Assembly (NCBI GenBank): GCA_035569495.1
Contig: DATMMX010000012.1
Coordinates: forward strand, 186,001-250,000
Length of the DNA: 64,000 nucleotides
Direction of reading: 5' to 3'
Origin: DASRDZ01 sp035569495
GTDB lineage: Bacteria > Chloroflexota > Dormibacteria > Aeolococcales > Aeolococcaceae
Below the pieces are notes generated by a model, which was not told the DNA's origin, made no database searches, and was given only the letters and a program-made list of their open reading frames with translations. The position numbers were made by a program, and so were the translations under genes. Positions 1-8,172 of the stretch are shown in pieces (positions within the stretch are counted from its first letter, which is position 1; every line of letters begins with the position of its first letter).

Positions 1-148
1 CCGCCGCCAGCGCCCCGCGGGTCACCGCCAGGGTCACGTCGGTGACGTCCCCCGGCGCGAGCCACGCCGGCACCAGCGCCGCCAGCAGCGCCGCGACCGC
101 CGCCGCCGCCATCCACCCCCGCGCCCCGCGCCACGACGCCCCGCTCAC
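1..148 (-). CDS. Branched-chain amino acid ABC transporter permease, LivM-like (5' part only)
   Basis: Only the first 49 codons lie in the window; the rest runs off the left edge. I read it directly from the reverse strand: a GTG start overlaps the TGA stop of the upstream permease gene as GTGA, then a short basic stretch and an Ala/Leu-rich hydrophobic segment (M-A-A-A-A-V-A-A-L-L) typical of a first membrane helix. Identity rests mainly on position: LivM normally follows LivH in the same operon. The visible residues are too few and too low in complexity to prove the family by themselves. Another small membrane protein is possible. Confidence 0.55.
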   Translation of the reverse strand, partial: MSGASWRGARGWMAAAAVAALLAALVPAWLAPGDVTDVTLAVTRGALAA

Positions 149-1020
149 CGCCGCCACCTCCACCCCGCCGCCAGGGCCGCCGCCGCCACCACGTAGGTCA
201 CCGCCTCCCCCCCACCGCCCAGCACGAACGTCGCCCCCACCTCGGTCCCCCCGATCAGCGCCGCCCCCAGGCATACCGCCAGCGGCGACCCGAACCCGCC
301 CGCCGCGGCCGCACACAACCCCTTCAATCCGATCGCAACCCCCGCAGCCGGCGTCGCCGCCACCCGCCCCGCCGCCAGCACGCACGCCAGCCCGGCCACC
401 ACCCCCGCCACCCCGAAGGCCAGCAGCCGCACCCGCCGCGTGTCCACCCCGATGGACTCCGCCGCCGCCTCCCCACCCGCGGTCACCCGCAGCGCCGCCC
501 CCACGCGCGTCCGCAGCACCACCACGCCGAACAGCACCGCCCCACCCACCGCCACCGCGGCCGTCAGCGCGTCCGACGCCCGCAGCACCCCGCCGCCCAC
601 CGCCCACGTCGCCGACAGCGCCGGAAACGCATACGCCGCATGGGTGAAAACCCCCGCCAGCACCTGCCGCAACACCGTGCCCCCCGCCACCAGCGCCGCG
701 GCCGCCAGCGCCACCCGCCCCCGCGACGGCCGCACCAGCACCCGCTCCATCGCCGCGCTCAGCACCCCCGCCACCAGCAGCGCCACCACCGCCGCCACCC
801 ACGCGGGCACCCCGCCCGCCGCGAGCGCCGCGCCCACGATCGCCCCGAAGATCGCCGCGTCCCCCAACCCGAGGTGGAGCACCCGCGACCCCGCATACGC
901 CACCTGCACCCCCAGCCCGACCAGCGCATACACCCCCGACGTGGCAAGCCCGTCGAGCGAGAGCTGGAGGACGGTCCCGCCGCTCACGCAGCGCGCCCGG
1001 TGGAGGACATCGCCGCGCAT
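145..1020 (-). CDS. Branched-chain amino acid ABC transporter permease, LivH-like
   Basis: Inner-membrane permease of the LivH family, which forms a channel with LivM for uptake of branched-chain amino acids or related compounds. About 290 residues, as expected. The N-terminus has the usual LivH pattern (L-x-L-D-G-L-A-T-S-G-V-Y-A-L-V-G-L-G). Several Ala/Val/Leu-rich helices follow. A cytoplasmic loop near residues 195-220 carries A-A-A-E-S-I-G-V-D-T-R-R-V-R-L-L-A-F, matching the family's ATPase-contact loop. No Shine-Dalgarno site precedes either candidate start; the GTG at 987 would give a more typical 280-residue LivH. It overlaps the LivM-like gene by 4 bases. The ATPase and binding-protein genes are not in the window. 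Confidence 0.8.
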   Translation of the reverse strand: MRGDVLHRARCVSGGTVLQLSLDGLATSGVYALVGLGVQVAYAGSRVLHLGLGDAAIFGAIVGAALAAGGVPAWVAAVVALLVAGVLSAAMERVLVRPSRGRVALAAAALVAGGTVLRQVLAGVFTHAAYAFPALSATWAVGGGVLRASDALTAAVAVGGAVLFGVVVLRTRVGAALRVTAGGEAAAESIGVDTRRVRLLAFGVAGVVAGLACVLAAGRVAATPAAGVAIGLKGLCAAAAGGFGSPLAVCLGAALIGGTEVGATFVLGGGGEAVTYVVAAAALAAGWRWRR

Positions 1021-1040
1021 TGTGGCCAGGTGGTGGGGGG

Positions 1041-1772
1041 TCAGCGCAGGCTGAGCCCACCATCGCAGGCGACCACCTGCCCGGTGACGTAGTCCGAACG
1101 CACCAGCCCGAGGCACAGCGTCGCGACGTCGTCCGGGATGCCGCTGCGCTGCAGCGGCGCCATCACCTTGACCGCGTCGCGCAGGTCGCTCCAGTCCGCC
1201 GTCCACGGCGTGTCGATCAGCCCCGGCGCAACCGCGTTGACGCGCACCGTTGGCCCGAGAGCGTTGGCGAGCAGCAGGGTGAGGTGGTGCACGGCCGCCT
1301 TGCTCGCCGCGTAGGGAATCGAGCTGCCCGAGGGACGCAGCCCCGCCAGCGAGCCGACGTTGACGATGCAGCCGTCGCCGCTCTCGCGCAGCGCGGGAAT
1401 CGCCGCCTGGGTGACCTGCCAGGTGCCGATCACGTTGACGTCGAGGATGCGGTGCCACACCTCGGGGGTGACGGCGTCGAAATCCGTGTGCGGGATGCGC
1501 ACGGTGGTGCCGGCGTTGTTGACCAGCACGTCGAGACGCCCGTAATGACTCAGCGCCTGGGTGACGATGGCGCGCGCGTCCCGCGCGTCGGCGACGTTGC
1601 CGCGCACGTACAGCGCGTCGGGCAGGCTCGCCGCCACCGCCTTTCCCGCCTCCACCGACGACGACGAGTTGACCACGACGCGCGCGCCCTCGGCGGCGAA
1701 GGCCCGCGCCACCGACTCGCCGATGCCGCTCGACGACCCGGTGACCAGGACGACCTTTCCCTCGATCTGCAT
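1041..1772 (-). CDS. Short-chain dehydrogenase/reductase (FabG/PhaB-like)
   Basis: Soluble NAD(P)-dependent oxidoreductase of the classical SDR family, 243 residues. The Rossmann glycine motif T-G-S-S-S-G-I-G-E-S is at residues 11-20, N-N-A-G at 86-89, and the catalytic Ser141, Tyr154 and Lys158 (Y-A-A-S-K) are all present. The C-terminus D-Y-V-T-G-Q-V-V-A-C-D-G-G is typical. A longer reading frame extends upstream, but the ATG chosen directly begins the first beta strand and follows a GATACT -10-like box by 6 bases. It lies just downstream of a PHA-synthase-like gene, so a 3-ketoacyl/acetoacetyl-CoA reductase role is plausible. Substrate cannot be read from sequence. Confidence 0.85.
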   Translation of the reverse strand: MQIEGKVVLVTGSSSGIGESVARAFAAEGARVVVNSSSSVEAGKAVAASLPDALYVRGNVADARDARAIVTQALSHYGRLDVLVNNAGTTVRIPHTDFDAVTPEVWHRILDVNVIGTWQVTQAAIPALRESGDGCIVNVGSLAGLRPSGSSIPYAASKAAVHHLTLLLANALGPTVRVNAVAPGLIDTPWTADWSDLRDAVKVMAPLQRSGIPDDVATLCLGLVRSDYVTGQVVACDGGLSLR

Positions 1773-1778
1773 CGCGGC

Positions 1779-1784
1779 AGTATC
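1779..1784 (-). promoter_or_regulatory. -10 box of the SDR gene (leaderless layout)
   Basis: On the reverse strand the hexamer GATACT is followed by 6 bases and then the ATG, so transcription would begin at or beside the start codon. No good -35 box is visible. One of a set of similar arrangements in this window. Confidence 0.4.
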
Positions 1785-1792
1785 GCTCAGTG

Positions 1793-3028
1793 CTACCAGC
1801 CGGCCGTGGAGGGACGGTGCTCGCGCTGCGCCGCGCCGCGGAGCTCGACGCCGTCGTCGCCGGCGCCGTGGTCGCGCAGCCACGCGGCCAGGTCGGCCCA
1901 CAGCGAACGGCCGGCGCGCGAGCCGCTGAGCATCGAGACGTGTCCGCCCTTGCAGCGCAGGACGGCGACGTCGATGCCCTCCACCTCGGCGAGGGCCAGG
2001 GTCATGGCGGGCGGCACGATGTGGTCGCGCTCGGCGACGCAGGCGAGCAGCGGCAGGGGATCAAGTCCTTCATGCCGTCTGCGCGTCTCCGCGCCGCTGC
2101 GTCCGTTGCCCATCGCCCTGACCACGGTGTTCTCCCGGATCATGCGCACGGAGTCGAAGAGCACCGCGCCGCCCAGCCGCCGCTGCTCCCACACCCATCG
2201 CGCCAGCGCCGCGTAGCCGTGGCGGCGCAGCGGGTCGCGGCGGCCCTTGAGTCCGTACCACACCGTGCGCAGGGCGCGGCGGCTGAGCATGTGGAACGCC
2301 TCGCGGACCGCCGCCGCCGGGACGCAGCCGTCGGCGTCGAGGGCGAGCACCGGCTTGAGGACATGACTGGCCAGAACTCGGCTCATCCCGCCGGGCGCGG
2401 TGCAATCGACCGGGGTGGCGATCACGGTGATGGAGCCGAGGCGGTCGTCGCTGAGCATCACGCTGCGCATCAGCGCCAGCGTCCCGCCCGCGCAGTAGCC
2501 GACGACGTGGACGCGCGGCTCGCCGGTCACCTGGAGCACGTGGTCCTCGGCGAGGGCGAGCAGGCGGATGTGCTCGTCGAAGCCGAGCAGCGCCTGCTCG
2601 CGGCCGGGGTCGCCCCAGTCGAGCAGGAAGACGTCGAAGCCGGCCTCGACCAGCGCGGCGGCGAGGCTCTGCCCCGGGGCCAGGTCGAGGATCCAGGGAC
2701 GGGTCACCAGCGAGTGCACCAGCAGCACCGGCTCGCCGCGCCGGCCGCCGTGGTAGCGCGAGAGGGTGCTGTTGCCGAGGCGCAGCACCACGTCGGCAGG
2801 GGTGGTCGCCACCGGGGTGCGGTGAACCCGCAGCAGCACGTCGACGATGTGCGGCCAGGCGGCGAGCGCCGCCAGGGTGCGCCCCACGCCGACGCGCAGC
2901 CGCCGCACCGGCCAGGCGAAGCTGCGGCAGGGGATCAGCGCGTGATCGGTGGACGAGGGGACCGCCCACACCACCACGGCCGCCGGCAGCCCCACGGCGA
3001 GCAGCGTCAGCAGCAGCCCGACCAGCAT
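1793..3028 (-). CDS. PHA-synthase-like alpha/beta hydrolase (Cys nucleophile)
   Basis: 411 residues. An N-terminal hydrophobic helix (about 2-23) suggests membrane anchoring. The alpha/beta hydrolase core has V-L-L-V-H-S-L (101-107), G-F-D-V-F-L-L-D-W-G (130-139) and a lipase box G-Y-C-A-G-G with Cys179 instead of Ser. Asp335 (E-R-D-H) and His363 (G-G-H-V) complete a Cys-Asp-His triad. Cys nucleophile plus the G-F-D-V-x-L-x-D-W-G segment is characteristic of PhaC polyhydroxyalkanoate synthases. It is shorter than class I PhaC and has a TM segment those enzymes lack, so it may be a divergent synthase or a related acyltransferase. A GGAGGG ribosome site precedes the ATG. The reductase gene follows 20 bases downstream. 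Confidence 0.72.
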   Translation of the reverse strand: MLVGLLLTLLAVGLPAAVVVWAVPSSTDHALIPCRSFAWPVRRLRVGVGRTLAALAAWPHIVDVLLRVHRTPVATTPADVVLRLGNSTLSRYHGGRRGEPVLLVHSLVTRPWILDLAPGQSLAAALVEAGFDVFLLDWGDPGREQALLGFDEHIRLLALAEDHVLQVTGEPRVHVVGYCAGGTLALMRSVMLSDDRLGSITVIATPVDCTAPGGMSRVLASHVLKPVLALDADGCVPAAAVREAFHMLSRRALRTVWYGLKGRRDPLRRHGYAALARWVWEQRRLGGAVLFDSVRMIRENTVVRAMGNGRSGAETRRRHEGLDPLPLLACVAERDHIVPPAMTLALAEVEGIDVAVLRCKGGHVSMLSGSRAGRSLWADLAAWLRDHGAGDDGVELRGAAQREHRPSTAGW

Positions 3029-3098
3029 CCCGTCGCCCTCCGAACGCTCACACCCTTCTCACAGGGTCAAACGCGCAGGCGGGTGCGGGAATTGCGGC

Positions 3099-3731
3099 TT
3101 ACGCGCGCAGCGCCTCGCGCTCGTCGAGGAACGACCACCAGGCGCCGGCCGCGGCGGCGATCGAGTCGCCGATCACGTCCTCGCCGGCGCCGCTGCCGCT
3201 GAGCGCGTCGAGCGCCCAGGCCGCGTGGTCGCGGTCGAGGGTGGCGTGCAGGTCCCAGAAGCGCAGGGCGTCGCCGTCGAGGATGCCGTGGTCGCGCAGG
3301 CCCTGGGCCTTGCTGGCGGCGACCTCGGGCGACTGGGCCTCGTAGGCGAGCAGGGCGGCGAAGCCCTCGACGGCGCTGCGGCCGCGGGCCTGCTGGTAGA
3401 CGCCGAGCAGGTGCGACATCGCCGGGCTGGGCGCGTCCTGGCGGGGCTCGCCGAGAGCGGTGGTGAAGGCGTCGAACAGGGCGAGGTGGCCAGACTCGTC
3501 GTCGAGGTTGCGCAGCGCCTGGGCGCGCAGCTCCGCGCCGGGGGCGCTCTCGGCGACCGACTGGAGGTGCGAGGGCAGGGCCGCCTCGAAGTGGCGGTAT
3601 TGCGCCGCGTAGGCGCGCAGCTCCTCGACGCTCACCTCGCCGCGCGACCAGCGCTGGTAGAAGGGATGGTCGAGCAGGCGCCTGCCGTCGAGCCGCGCCT
3701 GCAGCACCTCGTCGAGCCGGTGTGCGTCCAT
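3099..3731 (-). CDS. Iron-containing redox enzyme, PqqC/CADD-like (TENA/heme-oxygenase fold)
   Basis: 210 residues, all-helical. H-P-F-Y-Q-R-W near residue 22, a Y-R-H-F-E-A-A-L-P segment, D-D-E-S-G-H-L-A-L-F in the middle and a late H-A-T-L-D-R-D-H-A provide His/Glu residues spaced as in di-iron CADD/PqqC-like oxidases. Known relatives include PqqC and chlamydial CADD (a p-aminobenzoate-producing oxygenase); the substrate here is unknown and no PQQ genes are nearby. The start was chosen where GGAGG lies about 10 bases upstream and the family-like N-terminus (M-D-A-H-R-L-D-E) begins, although the frame stays open further upstream. Transcribed divergently from the ABM-domain gene. Confidence 0.75.
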   Translation of the reverse strand: MDAHRLDEVLQARLDGRRLLDHPFYQRWSRGEVSVEELRAYAAQYRHFEAALPSHLQSVAESAPGAELRAQALRNLDDESGHLALFDAFTTALGEPRQDAPSPAMSHLLGVYQQARGRSAVEGFAALLAYEAQSPEVAASKAQGLRDHGILDGDALRFWDLHATLDRDHAAWALDALSGSGAGEDVIGDSIAAAAGAWWSFLDEREALRA

Positions 3732-3884
3732 GCCGGGAAACCTCCGTCCGGCGCGTCCAGGGGTTGCACCGCGCCGCCGCCAACCATATCCGTTCGGGGG
3801 TCGTGCGCGGGGCTTTACACGGCGGCGGCGCAGGTGCATCGTGGTGGCCCTCGGGGGACAGACCACCAGCAGGAGAGAGCACCG

Positions 3885-4214
3885 ATGTACGGAACCATCA
3901 TGCGGGCACAGACCAAGCCGGGCCGGCGCGACGCCTTCATCGCCAAGATGAAGGAGCGCGGCACCCCGGAGCGCAACCCCGGGTTCGTCTCGGCCGAGAT
4001 CGCCGCCGAGGACAAGAGCCCCAACGGGGTGATCGCGGTCATCCACTTCCGCGATCGGGACAGCTATGTCACCAACGCCCAGCGCCCCGAGGTGGACAGC
4101 GAGTACCGCGAGATGATGGAGTTCCTCGAAGGGCCGCCCGAGTGGATCGACGTGAACTACGTCGCCTACACCGGCGAGCCGCTCAACGAGAGCAGCATGG
4201 CGGCGGCGCGCTAG
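3885..4214 (+). CDS. Antibiotic-biosynthesis-monooxygenase (ABM) domain protein
   Basis: 109-residue cytoplasmic protein with a dimeric ferredoxin-like alpha/beta-barrel pattern: an initial strand M-Y-G-T-I-M-R-A-Q, a helix with A-F-I-A-K-M-K-E, a strand G-F-V-S-A-E-I, and a second strand/helix G-V-I-A-V-I-H-F-R-D-R-D-S-Y. This is the layout of small ABM/YgiN-like proteins, some of which are quinone monooxygenases or heme-degrading enzymes; many have no known role. AGGAGAG lies 8 bases before the ATG. It ends base-to-base against the stop of the convergent thioesterase gene. Confidence 0.7.
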   Translation: MYGTIMRAQTKPGRRDAFIAKMKERGTPERNPGFVSAEIAAEDKSPNGVIAVIHFRDRDSYVTNAQRPEVDSEYREMMEFLEGPPEWIDVNYVAYTGEPLNESSMAAAR

Positions 4215-4736
4215 CTAGAGCTCCCGGTTCAGGAACTCCGCGAAGCCCGGCCAGCGCTTCAGCATCTGCCGCTCCAGCTCCGGCGTGATCGGCAGGAAGG
4301 TGCCGCTCGACTCGGCGACGACCGTGCCGTCGCCGAGCAGGGCGCGTGCCTCGGCGTGCATCGACATGCGGCGGTGCCGCGTCGCCCACGCCTCGAAGCG
4401 CAGCGGCACGCCCAGCGGCGCGGCGCTGCGGTAGCGGACCTCCATTCGCGCCGTCACCACCCAGCGGCGGCGCAGCACGGCGACGCGGCCCATGATGTCG
4501 TCCATCACCGCCGCGATCAGCCCGCCGTGGGCCATGCCGGGGAAGCCGACGTGCGCGTCGTGCGGCGTCCAGTCGCTCACCACCAGCGGGCGCCCCTCGG
4601 CGTCGTGCTCCAGGCGGTAGGCCAGGCGCAGCCCGCCGGCGTTGCGCATGCCGCTGACGGCGTTGAGCTGGAACTCGGAGTGGTCGTTGAGCCAGGACGG
4701 GTCGACGTCGCCGGCGCGGACCTCCTCCTCGCTCAT
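4215..4736 (-). CDS. Hotdog-fold thioesterase (PaaI-like)
   Basis: 173 residues with one hotdog domain. The signature G-M-A-H-G-G-L-I-A-A-V-M-D-D-I-M-G (about 84-100) matches the active-site helix of PaaI/YbgC-type acyl-CoA thioesterases, with the Gly-Gly turn and an Asp at the catalytic position. A later strand R-M-E-V-R-Y-R-S-A-A-P-L-G follows the usual pattern. Last gene of the greA-lysS-serS unit: its ATG overlaps the serS stop (ATGA), so it is probably translationally coupled. The acyl-CoA substrate is unknown. Confidence 0.78.
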   Translation of the reverse strand: MSEEEVRAGDVDPSWLNDHSEFQLNAVSGMRNAGGLRLAYRLEHDAEGRPLVVSDWTPHDAHVGFPGMAHGGLIAAVMDDIMGRVAVLRRRWVVTARMEVRYRSAAPLGVPLRFEAWATRHRRMSMHAEARALLGDGTVVAESSGTFLPITPELERQMLKRWPGFAEFLNREL

Positions 4737-5992
4737 GCGCCGGCGCTGATCCGCTCGGTTCCTGCCAGGTACGGCCGCAACACGTCGGGCACGACGATGC
4801 TGCCGTCGGCCTGCTGGTAGGTCTCCAGCACCGCGTCGAAGGTGCGCGGCAGGGCCAGCGCGCTGCCGTTGAGGGTGTGCACGAAGCGCGGCCGCTCACC
4901 CGGCGCGGGCCGGTAGCGGATGCCGGCGCGCCGCGCCTGGAAGTCGGCGAAGACGCTGCACGACGACACTTCGAGGAAGCGCTGCATGCCGGGACACCAG
5001 ACCTCGAGGTCGTACTTCTTCCATTGCGCGAAGCCCATGTCGCCGCTGCACATCAGCAGCACGCGGTAGTGCAGGCCGAGCTGCTGCAGCAGGCTCTCCG
5101 CGTCGGCGACCAGCGCCTCGTGCTCCGCCAGCGACGTCTCCGGGGTGGTGAACTTGACCAGCTCCACCTTCTCGAACTGGCGCATGCGGATGTAGCCGCG
5201 CGTGTCCTTGCCCGCCGCGCCCGCCTCGCTGCGCCAGCACGGCGTCCAGGCGACGTGCTTGATGGGGAGCTGCGCAGCGTCGAGGATCTCCTCGCGGTAC
5301 AGGTTGGTCAGCGGCACCTCGGCGGTGGGGATGAGGAACAGGTCGTCGTCGGCGTGGAAGGCCTCGTCCTCGAACTTGGGCAGGTTGGCGGTGCCGACCA
5401 TCGCCTCGCGGCGCACCAGGTACGGCGGGGCAACCTCCTCATAGCCGCGCTGCGCGGCCTGGTCGAGGAACCACAGCGCCAGCGCGCGCTGCAGTCGCGG
5501 GCCCTGGCCACGCAGCAGGGCGAAGCGCGCGCCGCTGATCTTGGCGGCGCGTTCGAAGTCGAACATGCCCAGGGTTTCGCCGAGCTCGTAGTGCGGGCGC
5601 GGCTCGAAGTCGAAGCGCTTGGGCTCACCCCAGCTGCGCACCGTGACGTTGTCCTCGTCGCCCTTGCCGGCGGGCACCGACTCGTGCGGCGGGTTGGGCA
5701 CGTAGAGCAGCAGGTTCTCGATCTGCGCGTCGAGCTCGGTGAGCTGCGCCTCCAGCTCCTGGACGCGCTGGCGGAGCTGCTGCATCCGCTCGCGCTGCTC
5801 GTCGCTGGGTTTGCCCTTGATCTGCTTGGCGGCGGCGTTGCGCTCGGCCTGCAGGCGCTCGGCCTCCGCGCGCAGAGTGCGGGCCTGCGCGTCGAGGGCG
5901 AGGATCTCGTCGACGGGCGCGTCCTCGCCCTTCAGTTGCGCGCCGCGGCGGATGGCGTCGGGGTCGTCGCGGATGCGCTGCAGCGGGATCAT
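4733..5992 (-). CDS. serS: Seryl-tRNA synthetase
   Basis: Class II aminoacyl-tRNA synthetase charging tRNA-Ser (and tRNA-Sec where present). 419 residues, normal length. Residues 1-110 form the long coiled-coil arm (L-Q-A-E-R-N-A-A-A-K-Q-I-K-G and a heptad-rich helix). Motif 2 reads C-W-R-S-E-A-G-A-A-G-K-D-T-R-G and motif 3 H-T-L-N-G-S-A-L-A-L-P-R-T. The T-A-E-V-P-L-T-N serine-site strand is present. Motif 3 is slightly unusual: A-L-P-R-T replaces the common A-V-G-R-T, but the catalytic Arg is kept. It overlaps lysS upstream and the thioesterase downstream, each by ATGA. Confidence 0.96.
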   Translation of the reverse strand: MIPLQRIRDDPDAIRRGAQLKGEDAPVDEILALDAQARTLRAEAERLQAERNAAAKQIKGKPSDEQRERMQQLRQRVQELEAQLTELDAQIENLLLYVPNPPHESVPAGKGDEDNVTVRSWGEPKRFDFEPRPHYELGETLGMFDFERAAKISGARFALLRGQGPRLQRALALWFLDQAAQRGYEEVAPPYLVRREAMVGTANLPKFEDEAFHADDDLFLIPTAEVPLTNLYREEILDAAQLPIKHVAWTPCWRSEAGAAGKDTRGYIRMRQFEKVELVKFTTPETSLAEHEALVADAESLLQQLGLHYRVLLMCSGDMGFAQWKKYDLEVWCPGMQRFLEVSSCSVFADFQARRAGIRYRPAPGERPRFVHTLNGSALALPRTFDAVLETYQQADGSIVVPDVLRPYLAGTERISAGA

Positions 5993-7515
5993 TGCTGCGG
6001 CCGCATCTGGGGAAAGAGCAGCACCTCGCGGATCGCGGGGCTGTCGGTGAGCAGCATGACCAGGCGGTCGATGCCGACGCCGAGGCCGCCCGCCGGCGGC
6101 ATGCCGGTCTCGATGGCTTCGAGGAAGTCCTCGTCGAGCGGCGGCGCCTCCTCGTCACCGGCGGCGCGCTTGCGCACCTGGTCCTCGAAGCGGCGGCGCT
6201 GGTCGATGGGGTCGTTCAACTCGCTGAAGGCGTTGGCCAGCTCGCGTCCGGCGACGACCAGCTCGAACCGCTCGACGAAGCGCGGGTCGTCGTGGCGGCG
6301 GCGCGCCAGTGGTGAGACCTCGGCCGGATAGTCGAGCACGAAGGTGGGATCCCACAGCGTGTGCTCGACCCTCTGCTCGTAGATCTCCATGAACACCGCG
6401 CCATCGCCCATGCCGGCGCCGAGCACCACGCCGATCTGCTCGGCGCGCTGCCGCAAACTGCCGTCGTCCCAGGCCTGCAGCGGGTCGAAGCCGGTGCGCT
6501 CGCCGATGAGGTCGGCCATGCGCGCGGTGCGAAACGGCGCGGTGAGGTCGAGCGGCCTGCCTTCCAGGGTTCGCAGCAGCGGATCGCCGTCCGGTTCCTG
6601 CGCACCGACCGCGTTGGCCGCGTCGACGAAGATCGCCTCGGTCAACTCGCGCATGGCGTCGTAGTCGCCGTAGGCCTCGTAGGCTTCGAGCATGGTGAAC
6701 TCGGGATTGTGGCGCGGCGACAGGCCCTCGTTGCGAAAGACGCGGCCGATCTCGTACACCCGCCGGTAGCCGCCGACCAGCAGTCGCTTGAGGTGCAGCT
6801 CGATGGCGATGCGCAGGTAGACGTCGGTGTCGAGCGCGTTCCAGTGGCTGCGGAACGGACGCGCGCTGGCGCCGCCGGCCAGCAGCTGCAGGATGGGCGT
6901 CTCGACTTCCAGGTAGCCGCGCGCGTCGAGGGTGCGGCGCACCGACTGCACGATGCGCGTCCGGCGCACGAAGTGGCGGCGCTGCTCGGCGTTGGAGAGC
7001 AGGTCGAGATAGCGCTTGCGAAACCTGGTCTCGGTGTCCTGCAGGCCGTGCCACTTCTCGGGCGGCGGGCGCAGCGCCTTGACCAGCAGGACGACCTCGT
7101 CGGCGAGGACGCTCGGCTCGCCGCGGCGGGTGCGCACCATCGGGCCGCGCACGCCGACGATGTCGCCGAGGTCGAGCAGCTTGACCAGGTCCCACTGCTT
7201 CTCGCCGAGGCGGTCGGACTTGAGCCAGACCTGCAGACGCGCGTCCCCGTCCTCGATGTGGGCGAAGGCCATGCGGCCCTGGGGGCGGAGCTGCATCACG
7301 CGCCCGGCGACGGCGACGCGCGGGCCTTCGCGCGGGCTCTGCGCTGCGTCGTCGTCGGGCGAGGCGGGGTGCTCGGCCTCCCACGACTCGAGCTGCCGGC
7401 GCGCCTCCTCCGGGGTGGAGTCGGGCTTGAAGTCGACGTTGTAGGCGGGCACGCCGAGGGCGGCGAGCTCGTCGACCTTGCGGCGGCGCTGGGCGAAAAG
7501 GTCGTTGTCCGGCAC
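5989..7515 (-). CDS. lysS: Lysyl-tRNA synthetase, class II
   Basis: 508 residues. An N-terminal OB-fold anticodon-binding domain (about 65-160; V-A-V-A-G-R-V-M-Q-L-R-P-Q-G) is followed by a class II catalytic domain: Y-L-E-V-E-T-P-I-L motif 1, R-V-F-R-N-E-G-L-S-P-R-H-N-P-E-F-T motif 2 and G-L-G-V-G-I-D-R-L-V-M-L-L motif 3. The residues 35-65 insert (A-S-P-D-D-D-A-A-Q-S) looks disordered. The start is GTG, with TACCCT 9 bases upstream and no Shine-Dalgarno site, so part of its expression may come from its own leaderless promoter as well as from greA. It overlaps serS by ATGA. Confidence 0.96.
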   Translation of the reverse strand: MPDNDLFAQRRRKVDELAALGVPAYNVDFKPDSTPEEARRQLESWEAEHPASPDDDAAQSPREGPRVAVAGRVMQLRPQGRMAFAHIEDGDARLQVWLKSDRLGEKQWDLVKLLDLGDIVGVRGPMVRTRRGEPSVLADEVVLLVKALRPPPEKWHGLQDTETRFRKRYLDLLSNAEQRRHFVRRTRIVQSVRRTLDARGYLEVETPILQLLAGGASARPFRSHWNALDTDVYLRIAIELHLKRLLVGGYRRVYEIGRVFRNEGLSPRHNPEFTMLEAYEAYGDYDAMRELTEAIFVDAANAVGAQEPDGDPLLRTLEGRPLDLTAPFRTARMADLIGERTGFDPLQAWDDGSLRQRAEQIGVVLGAGMGDGAVFMEIYEQRVEHTLWDPTFVLDYPAEVSPLARRRHDDPRFVERFELVVAGRELANAFSELNDPIDQRRRFEDQVRKRAAGDEEAPPLDEDFLEAIETGMPPAGGLGVGIDRLVMLLTDSPAIREVLLFPQMRPQQ

Positions 7516-7529
7516 GGTCCGGCAAGGGT

Positions 7530-7549
7530 AGCGGGCTGGCGCGCCCGCT
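7530..7549 (-). terminator. GC hairpin between greA and lysS
   Basis: AGCGGGC and GCCCGCT pair perfectly (7 bp) around a 6-base loop just after the greA stop. No U-tract follows, so it is at best a weak or attenuating terminator, or an mRNA-end stabiliser within the greA-lysS unit. Confidence 0.35.
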
Positions 7550-7554
7550 CGAAC

Positions 7555-8016
7555 CTAGTCGACCTTGACGATCTTCACCGTGCGCGAGCCGCTGGGGGTC
7601 TGCACCTGCACCTTCTCGCCCACCCGGTGGCCGATCAGCGCCTTGCCCACCGGCGACTCCATGGAGATGCGCCCACCGGCGACGTCCACCTCGGCGGGGC
7701 CGACGATGGTGTAGGTCTCCTCGCCGAAGTCGTCCTTGACCTTGACCACCGATCCGACCTGGACGATGCCATCGTGGTGCTCCTCGATGAGCACCGCGTT
7801 GCGGATCATCTTCTCCAGGGTGAGGATGCGTCCCTCGACCATCCCCTGCTCGTTCTTGGCGTCCTCGTACTCGGCGTTCTCCGAGATGTCGCCGAACTCT
7901 TTGGCGTACTTGATTCGCTCGGCGATCTCGTTGCGGCGCGTGGTGCGCAGCTCGTCGAGCTCCTGCTGCAGCTTGTCGAGGCCCTCCTTGGTGAGGAGAA
8001 CCGGCTTGTCGAGCAT
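7555..8016 (-). CDS. greA: Transcription elongation factor GreA
   Basis: 153 residues, normal GreA length. It rescues backtracked RNA polymerase by stimulating transcript cleavage. The N-terminal coiled coil carries the catalytic-tip acidic residues in F-G-D-I-S-E-N-A-E-Y-E-D-A-K (about 41-54). The C-terminal FKBP-like domain shows the conserved S-P-V-G-K-A-L-I-G-H near residue 124. The start was placed at M-L-D-K-P-V-L-L-T, the family N-terminus, although the frame stays open upstream. A TATACT -10 box lies 34 bases before it. Confidence 0.95.
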   Translation of the reverse strand: MLDKPVLLTKEGLDKLQQELDELRTTRRNEIAERIKYAKEFGDISENAEYEDAKNEQGMVEGRILTLEKMIRNAVLIEEHHDGIVQVGSVVKVKDDFGEETYTIVGPAEVDVAGGRISMESPVGKALIGHRVGEKVQVQTPSGSRTVKIVKVD

Positions 8017-8050
8017 GTTGGGTCCACCGGAAGGGAAAACGTGGCAGCGG

Positions 8051-8056
8051 AGTATA
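8051..8056 (-). promoter_or_regulatory. greA -10 box
   Basis: TATACT on the reverse strand, giving a leader of roughly 27 nt before greA. The -35 region is poor. Presumed promoter for the greA-lysS-serS-thioesterase unit. Confidence 0.5.
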
Positions 8057-8137
8057 GGCGACGTTCGACGCGGTGTGTGCCGCGTGGCGACCGTCCCGCG
8101 GTCAGCCGGCGGCGCTATTTCTGGGCGCTCAGGACGG

Positions 8138-8166
8138 TTGACTCCACGTGATACATCCGGTATCAT
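8138..8166 (+). promoter_or_regulatory. Strong promoter with a palindromic operator, driving a candidate small RNA
   Basis: TTGACT (8138-8143), a 17-base spacer and TATCAT (8161-8166) give a near-consensus sigma70-type promoter pointing right. A perfect inverted repeat TGATAC-N5-GTATCA (8149-8165) covers the spacer end and nearly all of the -10, as a repressor operator would. No protein gene lies downstream on this strand before the terminator at 8223. Confidence 0.6.
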
Positions 8167-8172
8167 CCATGT

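Noticed and set aside
42..1092. Proline- and alanine-rich + strand frames opposite the ABC permease
   Set aside because: Low-complexity residues, no start signals, and the opposite strand has a clear membrane permease.
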